NCBI GenBank assembly: GCA_002254845.1
Contig: NKPT01000003.1
Coordinates: forward strand, 1-64,000
DNA: 64,000 bases
Direction: 5' to 3'
DNA from: Chloracidobacterium sp. CP2_5A
Lineage (GTDB): Bacteria > Acidobacteriota > Blastocatellia > Chloracidobacteriales > Chloracidobacteriaceae
Below are positions 53,368 through 62,550 of this stretch, in pieces. Each line of letters begins with the position of its first letter. The first letter of the stretch is position 1. The position numbers and the translations under genes are program-made. Under the pieces are notes generated by a model, which saw nothing but the letters and a program-made list of their open reading frames with translations, made no database searches and was not told the origin of the DNA.

Positions 53368-53952
53368 ATGGCTCACCTCATGGACGACGATGTATCGCCA
53401 CGACCCGAATCGCAGGCGCTCCCTGACGCGGAACTGTTTCGTCACTTGTTCGACTGCCACGCCCGCTCGGTCTTCAACTTTTTATGCGCGCTCGTTGGAC
53501 GGCGGGACCTGGCGGAAGAGCTGACGCAGGAAACCTTTGTCCGGGCGTATGGGCGTCGCGCGACGCTCCGCGAGCGCAGCAGGGCGGCGGCCTGGCTATT
53601 GGGGATTGCGCGCAATGTCTCGCGCGAGCACGCCCGAGAATACCCCCGCTGGGATTCGCTGGATGATATTTTCGACGGCGAAAGGCAGCCGAGCGTCGCG
53701 GACGGAGGGCTGCCCGACGCCGCCATCCTTGACGCCGAGCTTCACTTCGTCATTCGGGCCGCGCTCGCCAAGCTCAACGCCGACAAGCGCATGGTGTTTG
53801 TTCTGCGGATGTTTGAGCAATGCAGCTACGAAGACATCGCTGCCATCACAGGCTTTTCTGTCGGCAAGATCAAGACGGATCTGCACCGCGCGCGGCTGGA
53901 AATGCGCCGCCATGTCCGACCGTATCTGTCGGCGGGACAGGGAGGTGACTAG
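53368..53952 (+). CDS. ECF-type sigma-70 factor (second)
   Basis: A 194-residue extracytoplasmic-function sigma factor. Region 2 is LFRHLFDCHARSVFNFLCAL with DLAEELTQETFVRAYGRRA. Region 4 is ALAKLNADKRMVFVLRMFEQ with CSYEDIAAITGFSVGKIKTD as the helix-turn-helix. Its stop overlaps the GTG start of a zinc-binding anti-sigma gene (TAGTG), with GGAGGTGA inside its own 3' end, so the pair is translationally coupled. ATG 53368 is the likeliest start, although 53380 is possible. The operon resembles acidobacterial stress modules. Confidence 0.9.
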   Translation: MAHLMDDDVSPRPESQALPDAELFRHLFDCHARSVFNFLCALVGRRDLAEELTQETFVRAYGRRATLRERSRAAAWLLGIARNVSREHAREYPRWDSLDDIFDGERQPSVADGGLPDAAILDAELHFVIRAALAKLNADKRMVFVLRMFEQCSYEDIAAITGFSVGKIKTDLHRARLEMRRHVRPYLSAGQGGD

Positions 53953-54770
53953 TGCAGTGTGAACGTTGCCTTGAACAACTCGACGCTTACCTTGACGGCG
54001 AGCTGGATGCGGGGAGCGCCGAGTCGCTTGAAGCGCATTTGAGCCGGTGCCCAACCTGTCTCGCCGAGCGCCGCGCCCGCGAGCGGGAGCAGCATCTCTA
54101 CCGCGACCTGGCCGCGACGACGAGCGTCCCGGATGGGCTGTGGTCGCGCGTGGCTGCCGGCATTGCCGCCGTCGAAGCCCGCGAGCGGCGCAGGGCCGTC
54201 ACTCGCCCGTGGTCGCTGCCTTGGCTAGGCGGTTGGACGCTTGGGCTGGCGATGGCAGGCTTGGCGCTTGCGGTTATCGGGCTTTGGGCAGTCTGGCGGC
54301 CGGTCGCGCCTGCGGAGCCGCTTGTCGCCCAGCAAGCGCCTTCGCCCGCCGATGTCCTGACCGATGCGCCGCCTGCCAGCCGGGCGCCGTCGGTTTCGGA
54401 AAATACAGCGCCGTCTGACGCCGTCATCATCGCGCCGCCGCGCTCCCGCGCCGTTTCCGCGCCAACGCGGACCGCGCCGGTTATCCAGCCAATGTCGGAA
54501 GCCGAGCGCCTCCTGCGACAAACGGAGCAGACGTATTTGACCGTCATCGAGCGCCTGCAAGCGCAGGTCAGGCGGCGGCGGTCGCAGCTTGATCTGGGAA
54601 CGCGCGCGGCGGTTGACCAAATGCTTGTCACGCTTGACGCCAAGATCGAGGAAGCCCGCGAGGCAGCGCGACAGTCGCCGACCGACCCGGCAGCGCTGCA
54701 CTTTTTGGTCGCGGTCTATCGCAAGAAGGCCGAGATGCTCAGCGAAATCGTCGTGATGACCGAGGAATAA
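53952..54770 (+). CDS. Zinc-binding anti-sigma factor (ZAS), membrane-anchored
   Basis: A 272-residue membrane protein that should hold the preceding sigma factor inactive. The N-terminal zinc-finger has the ZAS signature H29-x3-C33-x2-C36 with C3 and C6 nearby. One membrane helix (about 96-116) is followed by an extracytoplasmic Pro/Ala/Thr-rich segment and a helical C-terminus (about 175-270). Translation starts at GTG 53952, coupled to the sigma gene. The extracytoplasmic part may sense envelope stress. Confidence 0.88.
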   Translation: MQCERCLEQLDAYLDGELDAGSAESLEAHLSRCPTCLAERRAREREQHLYRDLAATTSVPDGLWSRVAAGIAAVEARERRRAVTRPWSLPWLGGWTLGLAMAGLALAVIGLWAVWRPVAPAEPLVAQQAPSPADVLTDAPPASRAPSVSENTAPSDAVIIAPPRSRAVSAPTRTAPVIQPMSEAERLLRQTEQTYLTVIERLQAQVRRRRSQLDLGTRAAVDQMLVTLDAKIEEAREAARQSPTDPAALHFLVAVYRKKAEMLSEIVVMTEE

Positions 54771-54804
54771 AGTAGCCAACGCTTGGCAGAGAGAGGGCTT
54801 CGCC

Positions 54805-55866
54805 ATGAAAATCATTTTGTTTGCAGGACGCGTTTTGGCGCTCGCCGTTTGGATAGGCTGCCTTCCGGCGCTGGCGCAGGGCCTGCGGCAACCCATTGAG
54901 CCCGGCGCTCGCGTCACCATCGAGTGCCTGACCGGCAATGTCGACGTCGCGGGGGAGAGTGACAACGCCCTGACGGTTGCCACTGACGGCAACCCGTCCG
55001 CGATCAAGTTCAAGCGACTAGACGATGGAACGTATCGCGTGTTCGCCGAGCCGCCCATGATGCCGCACAGGCTTCGGGTGAGCGTGCCGCGGCAAGCGAT
55101 CACGGTCGGCGTCAAGACGCGCAGCGCTGGGGTAAGCGTCCGCGACGTGGAAACCGCGAACGTGGCGACGGTCAGCGGCGATGTCGTCGTTGAGCGCGTC
55201 AGCGGCGGCGTCTCTGTGTCAACCACGAGCGGGCGGATCAAGCTGAGCGAAGTCGGCGCGGCCCAGGTCCGAACCGTTAGCAGCGATGTGGCGGCCAAGC
55301 TGGCGCGTGGCGGGCTGACGGTCAACGCGATCAGCGGAAACCTCGTGGCCGCTGACATTGACGGAGACGTGATGGTCCAAATGATCAGCGGCAACGCTGA
55401 CATCCGTTGCGCGCGCGGACGGGTTAACGTTTCCACCGTGAGCGGCGACATCAAGCTCGCCAAGCTTGAAAATGAAATTGCCGTCGAGACAACGAGCGGC
55501 AACGTGACGTTTACTGGGGCGCTGACGCCGGTCAAGCGGTGCGCCATCAACGCCTTTTCGGGCGACATCAAGATGGCCGTGCCTGAAACTTGCGGCTTCG
55601 AGGCGAAGTTCAAGAGCTTCAGCGGAACGCTCAAGTCGGATTTTCCGCTTGAGCGGACAAACCCGCCGCTTCCCCCAAAACCAGTCCCGCCTCCGCCCCC
55701 GCCCGTCAGCGTCGGCGTTCCGCCGAGGCCGCTTCAGGGGTCCACCATCGTCTGGCGTCACGGGGACGGCGCGGCCAAGGTGTTCCTCACGACGTTTAGC
55801 GGCAAGGTGATGGTGGTTCGCAACCCCGCGACCGATGACGCGCCCTGCGCCCCGCTGCCACAGTAG
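54805..55866 (+). CDS. DUF4097 family beta-strand-repeat protein
   Basis: A 353-residue exported protein with a signal peptide (to about 30) and a right-handed beta-helix of repeated short strands. The repeats have the pattern V.T.SGDV/VSGN, for example VATVSGDVVVERVSGGVSVS and VSTVSGDIKLAKL. A proline-rich segment (PPLPPKPVPPPPPPV, near 290-305) precedes the last strands, so the C-terminus is unusual. DUF4097 proteins commonly follow sigma/anti-sigma pairs and are thought to be envelope proteins of unknown role. It starts 34 bp after the anti-sigma stop codon. Confidence 0.85.
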   Translation: MKIILFAGRVLALAVWIGCLPALAQGLRQPIEPGARVTIECLTGNVDVAGESDNALTVATDGNPSAIKFKRLDDGTYRVFAEPPMMPHRLRVSVPRQAITVGVKTRSAGVSVRDVETANVATVSGDVVVERVSGGVSVSTTSGRIKLSEVGAAQVRTVSSDVAAKLARGGLTVNAISGNLVAADIDGDVMVQMISGNADIRCARGRVNVSTVSGDIKLAKLENEIAVETTSGNVTFTGALTPVKRCAINAFSGDIKMAVPETCGFEAKFKSFSGTLKSDFPLERTNPPLPPKPVPPPPPPVSVGVPPRPLQGSTIVWRHGDGAAKVFLTTFSGKVMVVRNPATDDAPCAPLPQ

Positions 55867-55902
55867 GCGGCGCGCAGGGCATTGTCCGAACGCGCGAACC
55901 CT

Positions 55903-55977
55903 AAAAAAACCAGCGCAAACCCAACGCGCTTGCGCCCGCTAGCGCGGCTTGGGCAGCTAACGCGCGGCTGGCTTTTT
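55903..55977. terminator. Large bidirectional terminator-like hairpin
   Basis: CCAGC (55910-55914) and GCTGG (55967-55971) enclose inner pairings such as CCCAA (55920-55924) with TTGGG (55949-55953) and CGCGC with GCGCG. An A7 run (55903-55909) precedes it and a T5 run (55973-55977) follows, so it could stop transcription in both directions. It follows the DUF4097 gene. Confidence 0.45.
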
Positions 55978-56121
55978 GCCGGAATGATGCCATCCATTCC
56001 AAGGCAGGACCCAGGACTTTCGCTGTAGCTCAAGCCGCCCAGGCTGTCATAGACTTGCCCCCGCGCCTTTTTATCTTGGGACTTGCGCTTTTCAGCTCGC
56101 GCCAACGACTCGCGCAACGAT

Positions 56122-57772
56122 ATGCGCAAAAGACGCCTGGCAGGATGGATAGTTTTTAGCCTAGCGATCATGCTGGTGGCCCTGGCAGGCGCGCGCGGAT
56201 CAACCGAATCCGCCGCGCTTCCGGCTTCTCCAAAGGGGCAACCCGGCGCCCGTCCCATAGGTCAATCAGCGAATCGCCCGCTATGGCGCGTCGCCGCCCT
56301 GTCGCCGGCGCGGCGCGAGGCGCGTTCCCGCGCGCGGGGCGAGGCTTTTCTCGAGCTCGACGACGCGGCGCTGCGACAGCGTTTGTCGAGCATTCCCCTG
56401 GAGAGCGCCTGCGCCGCGCGAGATTCCGCTTGTATCCTTGAGGTTCCGACGACCGACGGGAAGCTCGCCCGCTTCCCCGTTGTCGAATCGCCCGTGCTGG
56501 CGCCGGCGCTGGCGGCGCGCTTCCCCTCCATCAAAACTTACCTCGGACAAGGACTTGACGACCCGGCTCAGACGATGCGCTTTGACGTGACGCCGCAAGG
56601 CTTTCATGCAGTCATCCTGGGCGGTGCCGACATCGCCTTCACCGTTTTGCTGGTGACGCCAGGCGAGACGCTTTACGCCGTCGCTTCCCTGCGAGCAGCC
56701 GACTTCTCCAAGGGATTCCCGCGCGAGGCGCTCCCAGCGTCACCCACGACGCAACCCGGCGTCCCGCCCGGCGGGACGGAAAGCGTTTCCGTTGGGGGTC
56801 AGCTTCAGCGCTATCGCATCGCTATTGCCGCCACGGCGGAGTTCGCCAACTCGCCCAACCTAGGCGGCGGCACCGTGGCTGGCGGGCTGGCGGCCGTAAC
56901 GACTTGGCTCAACGCGGCGAACGCCATTGGCGAATGTCATTGACGAGCGCGAACTCGCCACGCGGTTCATCCTGGTCGCCAACAACGCCAGCGTCATTTA
57001 CACCGACCCGGCGACCGATCCCTACCCAAGCCCAAATGAAAGCATCGGGCTGATGATCGGCGTACGGAATGACCTGCCGGCCAAAATCGGCGTGGACAAC
57101 TACGATCTTGGGCACGCGCTGGGCGTCGGTATTGGCGGACGGGCCTTCATCAGCATCGCTTGCAGCAACTCGCCCGATTTGGGCGGCGGACCTGGCGCGA
57201 TCAAGGGCGGCGGCGTCACGATGGTCAGCGCGACGGCCCCGGCGGGCAACGCCTTTGATCTGGGCGTCTTTTGTCACGAGCTGGGCCATTGGTGCGGCGC
57301 GGATCACGCCTTCAACGGGAAAACGCGGGACGGCTGCCAACGCAACCGGAATCCGTCAACGGCCTGGGAAGTCGGCAGCGGCTCGACGATTATGGCGTAC
57401 CCCGGCATCTGCGACACTGACAACAGCGTGACCAACTTCGACCTGCGCTTCAACGTCGGCAGCCTCGGTCAGATTGTGGCGCGCTTGGGCACAGGCAGCG
57501 GCGCAAGCTGCGCGAGTCCTGCCGCGACCGGGAATGCGCCGCCTGCCGTGAGCGCCGGGCCGACGTTGACGATTCCGCGTAACACGCCCTTTCAGTTGAC
57601 GGCGACTGGAAGCGACGCGGACGGCGACGGGCGCGACACGATTGGGGCGTTTCGCGTGATAGGCCAGAGCGCGCAGCTCTTCCTCAGCAACGCCAACGTA
57701 TCGGGCCCGCTGCCCGCGCCAATCAACTACGGATTGGGGAGCGACCGTCCGGTGGTCGGGAAATGGCAGTGA
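56122..57772 (+). pseudogene. Secreted zinc metalloprotease, frameshifted by a 13-bp tandem duplication
   Basis: This gene encodes a signal peptide (MRKRRLAGWIVFSLAIMLVA), a propeptide-like region and a reprolysin-like metallopeptidase domain with HELGHWCGADH (H codons from 57274), the HExxHxxGxxH zinc motif. The first frame ends at a TGA near 56941 and the catalytic half lies in the next frame. The two halves join perfectly as WLNAANVIDERELATRF if one copy of a 13-bp duplication (56916-56941) is removed. The end also looks collapsed: a PKD-like start (TATGSDADGD) runs directly into a VCBS-like repeat (GRDTIGAFRV). Without slippage the protease is not made whole. Confidence 0.8.
56916..56941 (+). 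repeat. 13-bp imperfect tandem duplication
   Basis: GGCGAACGCCATT (56916-56928) is followed at once by GGCGAATGTCATT (56929-56941), with two mismatches. The extra 13 bp shifts the metalloprotease frame by +1. Confidence 0.85.
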
Positions 57773-57832
57773 GCGAAGGCGGCTTTCGGGAAGGAGCAGA
57801 CTGCCTTTCCGCGCGTTTCGGCGCGCCTTCGC
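57773..57832. other. Inverted repeat directly after the metalloprotease stop codon
   Basis: GCGAAGGCG (57773-57781) and CGCCTTCGC (57824-57832) form a perfect 9-bp stem with a 42-nt loop that can pair internally (GGAAGG with CCTTTCC). There is no T-tract. It may serve as a weak terminator between convergent genes; the remaining 149 bp to pyrD show nothing recognisable. Confidence 0.5.
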
Positions 57833-57981
57833 TGCGTGGCCGAAGATTTTTACGTGACGGGCGCGCTTTCTGGGAAGATGGCGGCTAGCTCGGAGGGGCT
57901 TCGGCCTTGGGCGCCGGCGACCGACTTTCCATCGCCGGACGGCGGACGACGCGGCTTACGGCGCGCCGGCCTTCGCTCTCC

Positions 57982-58908
57982 CTATCCGTCGGAGCCTGGC
58001 GTAAAAGCGCCTACCAGCGCCGGAATGGCGGTGTCGCGCGCGCGGCAATAGGCCTCCAAGCCTTCGATAATCTGGAGCGCCGCGCGCGGCTCCGCGTAGT
58101 TAATCGTCCCAAGCTGCACGGCCGTCGCGCCCGCCAGGATGAACTCCAGCGCGTCCATCCAGTTCGTAATCCCGCCCATCCCGATGCGCGGAATGCTCAC
58201 GACCTGCGAAACCTCATAAACCATTCGCACGGCAAGCGGGCGAATCGCCGGGCCCGACAGCCCGCCGGTCGTAAACGCCAGCCGCGGCCGATGCGTGTAC
58301 ACGTCAATCGCCAGCCCGACAAACGTGTTGATCAACGACACTGCATCGGCGCCGGCGCGCTCCACCGCCCGCGCAACCTCCACAATGCTCGGCGCGTTCG
58401 GCGAGAGCTTCACAATGACCGGCCGCGTCGCCACGCGCTTGACCGCCTCCGTCACCCGCGCCGCCAGACTCGGATCGTTGCCAAACTGCGTTCCGCCCTC
58501 TTTGACATTGGGGCAGGAAATGTTTAGCTCGTAGGCCGCCACGCCCTCGGCGTCATTGAGCGTCGTCACGACCTCCAGAAAATCCTCAATTGAAAAGCCA
58601 AAGACGTTGGCAATAACGCGCGTGTCGTAGGCGCGCAGCAGCGGCAGCTTTTCCGCGACAAAAGCCCGAACGCCGATATTTTGCAGACCAATCGCGTTGA
58701 GCATGCCGGCCGGCGTCTCGACGATGCGCGGCGGCGGATTGCCCTTGAGCGGCTGCGGTGAAAGGCCCTTGGTGCAGAAGCCGCCGAGCCGCGAAAGATC
58801 AAGAAACGGGAGAAACTCCAGCCCATAGCCAAATGTGCCGCTCGCCGGAATGACCGGATTCTTGAAATGCAGACCGGCGATGGCGACGGCAAGCGGATTA
58901 TCGCTCAT
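57982..58908 (-). CDS. pyrD: Dihydroorotate dehydrogenase, class 1 (probably 1B)
   Basis: A 308-residue FMN enzyme of pyrimidine synthesis. The start at ATG 58908 gives [20 protein letters not shown], the normal class 1B N-terminus. Family features are [12 protein letters not shown], the catalytic cysteine in [28 protein letters not shown] and [18 protein letters not shown] with IGMGGITNW. Class 1B enzymes need a PyrK electron-transfer subunit; no pyrK is in view. It overlaps the phosphofructokinase stop codon by 4 bp and is the last gene of the run. Confidence 0.94.
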   Translation of the reverse strand: MSDNPLAVAIAGLHFKNPVIPASGTFGYGLEFLPFLDLSRLGGFCTKGLSPQPLKGNPPPRIVETPAGMLNAIGLQNIGVRAFVAEKLPLLRAYDTRVIANVFGFSIEDFLEVVTTLNDAEGVAAYELNISCPNVKEGGTQFGNDPSLAARVTEAVKRVATRPVIVKLSPNAPSIVEVARAVERAGADAVSLINTFVGLAIDVYTHRPRLAFTTGGLSGPAIRPLAVRMVYEVSQVVSIPRIGMGGITNWMDALEFILAGATAVQLGTINYAEPRAALQIIEGLEAYCRARDTAIPALVGAFTPGSDG

Positions 58909-60251
58909 GACGCGGGCGGCTCCAGCGGCGGCGCGTTCACCATCAGAGCCGGCTGCCCCGTCGTCGCCAAAACGGAAAGCCACAGGCTGCTCTTTGGCGA
59001 GAGATGCTTCTTCCGGCTTGTGACTAGGCGCATCGGGACGTGTACGAACAAGCCGTGCCAATAACCGATAAGCAAATCCGTCTTGCCGGCCATGGCGGCA
59101 TGCACCGCGTAGCGGGCGAAGCGGTCGCTCAGCTGCGCGTCGTCGCAGTTGGCCGCGACGCTCCGAATGATATAGCTCGGATCAATATACTTGACGTTGG
59201 CTTCGATCCGGCGGTCGCGGAAGTGGGCAATGATGCGGTCGCGCAGATACGTGCCGATGTCGTGGTGCTTGACATTGCCCGAAGCGTCGCGCTCCGCTGG
59301 CAAATCGCCGAAAAGATGTTGACCGGCCCCTTCCGCGACCACGACAACGGCATGGCCGCGGTCGAGAACCCGCCGCTCCAAATGCGCGAGAAAGCCATTT
59401 GGCGGCTCAAGGTCGAAGGAGAGTTCAGGAATAAATGCAAAGTTGACTTCCTGGCTGGCCGTCGTCGCGCCGGCGGCGATGAAGCCCGCATTACGCCCCA
59501 TAAGCTTGACAATCACAATGCCGTTCGGCGCGCCCTTGGCCTCGGCGTGCGCTCCGGCAATGACCTCCCGCGCTTTCTCAACGGCCGTCCCATAGCCGAA
59601 CGAGCGAAAGACATAGGGAATGTCATTGTCAATCGTCTTAGGAATGCCAACCACGGCAAGCGAGCGACCCTGCTCGCGGGCGGCGCGGGCAATGGCGTCC
59701 GCGCCGCGTTGCGTGCCGTCGCCGCCGACGCAGAACAACATGTCGATCCCCCGGGCGGCGAGCGTGTCGAGCATCACCCCCACTGGCTGCGGTCCGCGCG
59801 ACGAGCCAAGAAAGGTTCCGCCCTGCAAGTGAATGGTTTCCACCATCTCATGCGTTAGGAGAAGAAACCCATCGCCATAGGCGGGATTCAGCCCCCGGTA
59901 GCCATACCGAATCCCATACACTTCTGGGACGCCATAGTTGTACTTCAGCGCGAGAAACGCTGACCGGATGACATTATTGATGCCAGGACAAAGGCCTCCG
60001 CAGGTGACAATCGCCGCCCGGACCTTGGTCGGATCGAAAAACAGCCGCTCGCGCGGTCCGGCGCGCTCGAAAAACAAGTCGTCCGGGCGAGCATCCAGAC
60101 TTTCCAGCTCGACGTAAAAGCGGACTTTAGCGGCATCCGGCATGAATTCGCCGTGGTATTCGCCGGACGCGGCCCCAAGCTGGAGCGGAGATGAAAAACG
60201 ACACTCGCCCAGCGAGCGAATCGCCAGGTCTTCAGGCTTTGGCAGCGTCAT
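58905..60251 (-). CDS. pfkA: 6-phosphofructokinase
   Basis: A 448-residue phosphofructokinase of the longer group II/III type, with an N-terminal extension of about 75 residues. Key motifs are [21 protein letters not shown] (176-184), PKTIDNDI (204-211) and MGRNAGFIA. Glycine follows the aspartate in GGDG, as in ATP-using enzymes; the lysine in PKTIDND is shared by the ATP-using plant-like clade and by PPi-using enzymes. ATP is the more likely donor, but PPi is not excluded. It catalyses the committed step of glycolysis. Its start overlaps the end of the pseudouridine-synthase gene by 4 bp. Confidence 0.9.
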   Translation of the reverse strand: MTLPKPEDLAIRSLGECRFSSPLQLGAASGEYHGEFMPDAAKVRFYVELESLDARPDDLFFERAGPRERLFFDPTKVRAAIVTCGGLCPGINNVIRSAFLALKYNYGVPEVYGIRYGYRGLNPAYGDGFLLLTHEMVETIHLQGGTFLGSSRGPQPVGVMLDTLAARGIDMLFCVGGDGTQRGADAIARAAREQGRSLAVVGIPKTIDNDIPYVFRSFGYGTAVEKAREVIAGAHAEAKGAPNGIVIVKLMGRNAGFIAAGATTASQEVNFAFIPELSFDLEPPNGFLAHLERRVLDRGHAVVVVAEGAGQHLFGDLPAERDASGNVKHHDIGTYLRDRIIAHFRDRRIEANVKYIDPSYIIRSVAANCDDAQLSDRFARYAVHAAMAGKTDLLIGYWHGLFVHVPMRLVTSRKKHLSPKSSLWLSVLATTGQPALMVNAPPLEPPAS

Positions 60252-61348
60252 GGCTTCCTCCGTGGCGAGCGCGGAGCGGCGCGCCCCGGACGCCCGCCGC
60301 CCCGCCGCGCTTGGGAGGGGTGGGCGCCAGACGCGCTGCGGGTTGAAGCGCGGAGCGGCGCCGCGGAACTAGCTCCAGCCGACCTCGCCCCGGCGGGCTT
60401 CGCCGCCTTGGCGACCGGGGGGCGCTGGCTTCCAGTCCGCGCCGCCCGGACGGGGCGAGCCGGCGACTCGGACGACGGGCTTGCGCCGCGCCGCGCCGGA
60501 CGCTTGGCGGGCGCCGCCGCCTTGCCAACGGTAGCCGCCAGCCGCTCGCGCTGGCGCGCTTTGGCTTCTCCGGTCGGGCGCGGCTTGCCAAACTTTCGCG
60601 CGGTGACGCGGGGCGCAATCTTTCGCTTCGAGAAAAAGCGGCGCACTTCAGCTTCCGTCAGCTCGCGGATGGCTCCCACCGGCAGGCCGGCGTCCGTCAA
60701 GTGACCGATGGCGACGCGCCGAAGCTTGACGACTGAATGCCCGATGGCGTCGAACATCTTTCGAATCTGGTTGTTTTTGCCTTCGTGCAGGATGAGCTCA
60801 TACCAGGCGTTGTCGTAATCCGTGAGATCAAGCGGCGCGAGACGCGCAATCTGGTGAAACTCGCCGTCAATCGTCATCCCGCGCTGCAATCGCTCCAGCT
60901 GAGCCGGGCCTGGCGATCCCTTGACCTTGACGTGATAGACCTTTGGGCAGTGATCGCCCGCCTTGGTGACGATGTTGGTGAGCGCGCCGTCGTTAGTCAG
61001 TATCAGCAAGCCTTCCGTATTGAAGTCGAGTCGCCCGACTGGGTGCACGCGCGGGGCGTCCTTCGGCAGCAGCGCCGTCACCAGCGGGCGGGCCTGCGGA
61101 TCGGACAGACTCGACAGATAGCCCTTGGGCTTGTTGAGCAGGTAATAGACCAGTCTCCGGTTGGCGAGCTGGGGGTTGATAAGCTTCCCCTTGACCTTGA
61201 TGGCGTCACGCTCTGGGTCAGCCTTAGCGCCCAGCGTATCCACGACGCGCCCATTGACCGTCACGAGACCATCCTGGATCCAAGTCTCCGACGCGCGGCG
61301 CGAGCCAAGCCCGGCGGCGGCGATGATTTTTTGCAGGCGCTCCAGCAT
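60248..61348 (-). CDS. rluB: RsuA/RluB-family 23S or 16S rRNA pseudouridine synthase
   Basis: A 366-residue enzyme. It has an N-terminal S4 RNA-binding domain (LERLQKIIAAAGLGSRRASE) and a catalytic domain with D108 in GRLDFNTEGLLILTNDG. The family motif LHEGKNNQIRKMFDAIGHSV is also present. A long basic C-terminal tail (about 255-366) rich in Ala, Arg, Pro and Ser extends it well beyond the usual 240-300 residues, as RluB of other phyla also shows. The symbol rluB reflects closest resemblance; RluE, RluF and RsuA are alternatives. It starts 2 bp after the thioesterase stop codon. Confidence 0.9.
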   Translation of the reverse strand: MLERLQKIIAAAGLGSRRASETWIQDGLVTVNGRVVDTLGAKADPERDAIKVKGKLINPQLANRRLVYYLLNKPKGYLSSLSDPQARPLVTALLPKDAPRVHPVGRLDFNTEGLLILTNDGALTNIVTKAGDHCPKVYHVKVKGSPGPAQLERLQRGMTIDGEFHQIARLAPLDLTDYDNAWYELILHEGKNNQIRKMFDAIGHSVVKLRRVAIGHLTDAGLPVGAIRELTEAEVRRFFSKRKIAPRVTARKFGKPRPTGEAKARQRERLAATVGKAAAPAKRPARRGASPSSESPARPVRAARTGSQRPPVAKAAKPAGARSAGASSAAPLRASTRSASGAHPSQARRGGGRPGRAAPRSPRRKP

Positions 61349-61350
61349 GA

Positions 61351-61944
61351 CTAGCCTTCGATGGAAGGGGCGGCGTCGGAAGCTGAAGCTTCGACCTGCG
61401 ACAGGCCGAGCCGTTCCGCGACATGGCGCTCCACGGCCTGCGATTCCAGCAGTTCCCGAATGAGTTCCTGGGGGTGCTGACGGATTTCGAGGCTGTGCCG
61501 CTCGACTTCCTTGCGATACCGGCGGCGAAGCTGGGCCGCCGTCCAGCGCCGCCGGTCATCTTCGCTTTCGACCGAAACCGGCGGAATCTTGCGCGGCCGC
61601 CCTTGCTCATCCACGGCGACCATCGTGAAATAACACGTCATCACGTGCCGCGAGGTGCGCTCGCGGATGTTTTCAGCCTCGACTCGGATGCCAATCTCCA
61701 TCGAGGTCGTTCCCGTGTAGTTGACCGAGGCGCGAAACGTCACCAGCTCGCCCACGTGAACCGGCTCGCGGAAGATAACCTGGTCCACCGACACCGTGAC
61801 GACGTAGCTGCCCGAATAGCGCGAGGCGCAGGCGTAAGCCACTTGGTCAAGCAACCGCAACATGGCGCCGCCATGGACGTGACCGGAAAAGTTCGCCATG
61901 TCCGGCGACATCAATACCGTCATCAGCAATCGTTTTTCAGACAT
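61351..61944 (-). CDS. Acyl-CoA thioesterase (YciA/BACH-like hotdog)
   Basis: A 197-residue hotdog-fold thioesterase. The start at ATG 61944 has AAGGAG upstream. The core motifs are NFSGHVHGGAMLRLLDQVAY, VVTVSVDQVIFREPVHVGEL, and the TGTTSMEIGIRVEAENI strand. The histidine/glycine-rich loop and the aspartate in LLDQVAY are in the usual places. It hydrolyses acyl-CoA of unknown chain length. A helical C-terminal extension of about 70 residues with RRRYRKEVERHSLEIRQH is not part of the core fold. It is in the scp-rlu-pfk run. Confidence 0.9.
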   Translation of the reverse strand: MSEKRLLMTVLMSPDMANFSGHVHGGAMLRLLDQVAYACASRYSGSYVVTVSVDQVIFREPVHVGELVTFRASVNYTGTTSMEIGIRVEAENIRERTSRHVMTCYFTMVAVDEQGRPRKIPPVSVESEDDRRRWTAAQLRRRYRKEVERHSLEIRQHPQELIRELLESQAVERHVAERLGLSQVEASASDAAPSIEG

Positions 61945-62016
61945 GCCTTGCTCCTTGTCTCGCGATTCGCGGGGCAGCGCGGGCGGCTTCAGAACCGGGA
62001 AGCCGAATGATGACAC

Positions 62017-62550
62017 TTAGGCGGTCGGCGCGTCGAGTTCCGCCAGGTCCTCCAGACTCGGCAGCGCGCTGAGGTCCTTGAGGCCGAACTGCACGAGAAA
62101 CTCCTTCGAGGTGCCGTACAGAATCGGCCGCCCGACGCATTCTTTCCTTCCCTTGGGCGCGATGAGCTTCCGATCCAAGAGCGTCTTGATGGCCGAAGAG
62201 GAGCTGACGCCTCGGATTTCAAGAATCTCGGGAATCGTGACTGGCTGCTTGTAGGCAATCACAGCCAGCGTTTCCAAGGCCGCCAGCGAGAGGCGAGCCG
62301 CCGGGCGCGAGCGATGGTAACGCCGGACGTATTCGCTCAACTCCGGGCGCGTCGCCATCTGCCATCCGCCGGCGATTTCGCGCAGTTCCAAGCCGCGCTG
62401 CGCGTAGTCGGCGACCAGCGCCGCCAGCGCCGCGGCAATCGCTTCCGGAGCGGCTTCGGGCAGCAGCTCCGCCATCTGCTTGCAGGTCAGCGGCTCCTCG
62501 GCCACGTAAATGAGGGTTTCCAGAATCGGCTTTAGGGCTTCAGGCGTCAT
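62017..62550 (-). CDS. scpB: Segregation and condensation protein B
   Basis: A 177-residue winged-helix kleisin partner that joins ScpA and SMC in chromosome condensation. It begins MTPEALKPILETLIYVAEEP and carries the paired winged-helix domains with the signature LSLAALETLAVIAYKQPVTI, EILEIRGVSSSSAIKTLLDR and GRPILYGTSKEFLVQFGL. ATG 62550 overlaps the scpA stop codon (ATGA). The frame extends upstream into scpA but the family starts here. Confidence 0.96.
   Translation of the reverse strand: MTPEALKPILETLIYVAEEPLTCKQMAELLPEAAPEAIAAALAALVADYAQRGLELREIAGGWQMATRPELSEYVRRYHRSRPAARLSLAALETLAVIAYKQPVTIPEILEIRGVSSSSAIKTLLDRKLIAPKGRKECVGRPILYGTSKEFLVQFGLKDLSALPSLEDLAELDAPTA

Noticed and set aside
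54225-55634. 469-codon open frame on the minus strand opposite the anti-sigma and DUF4097 genes
   Set aside because: Serine/threonine/leucine-rich shadow of two genes that have clear family motifs and coupled starts.
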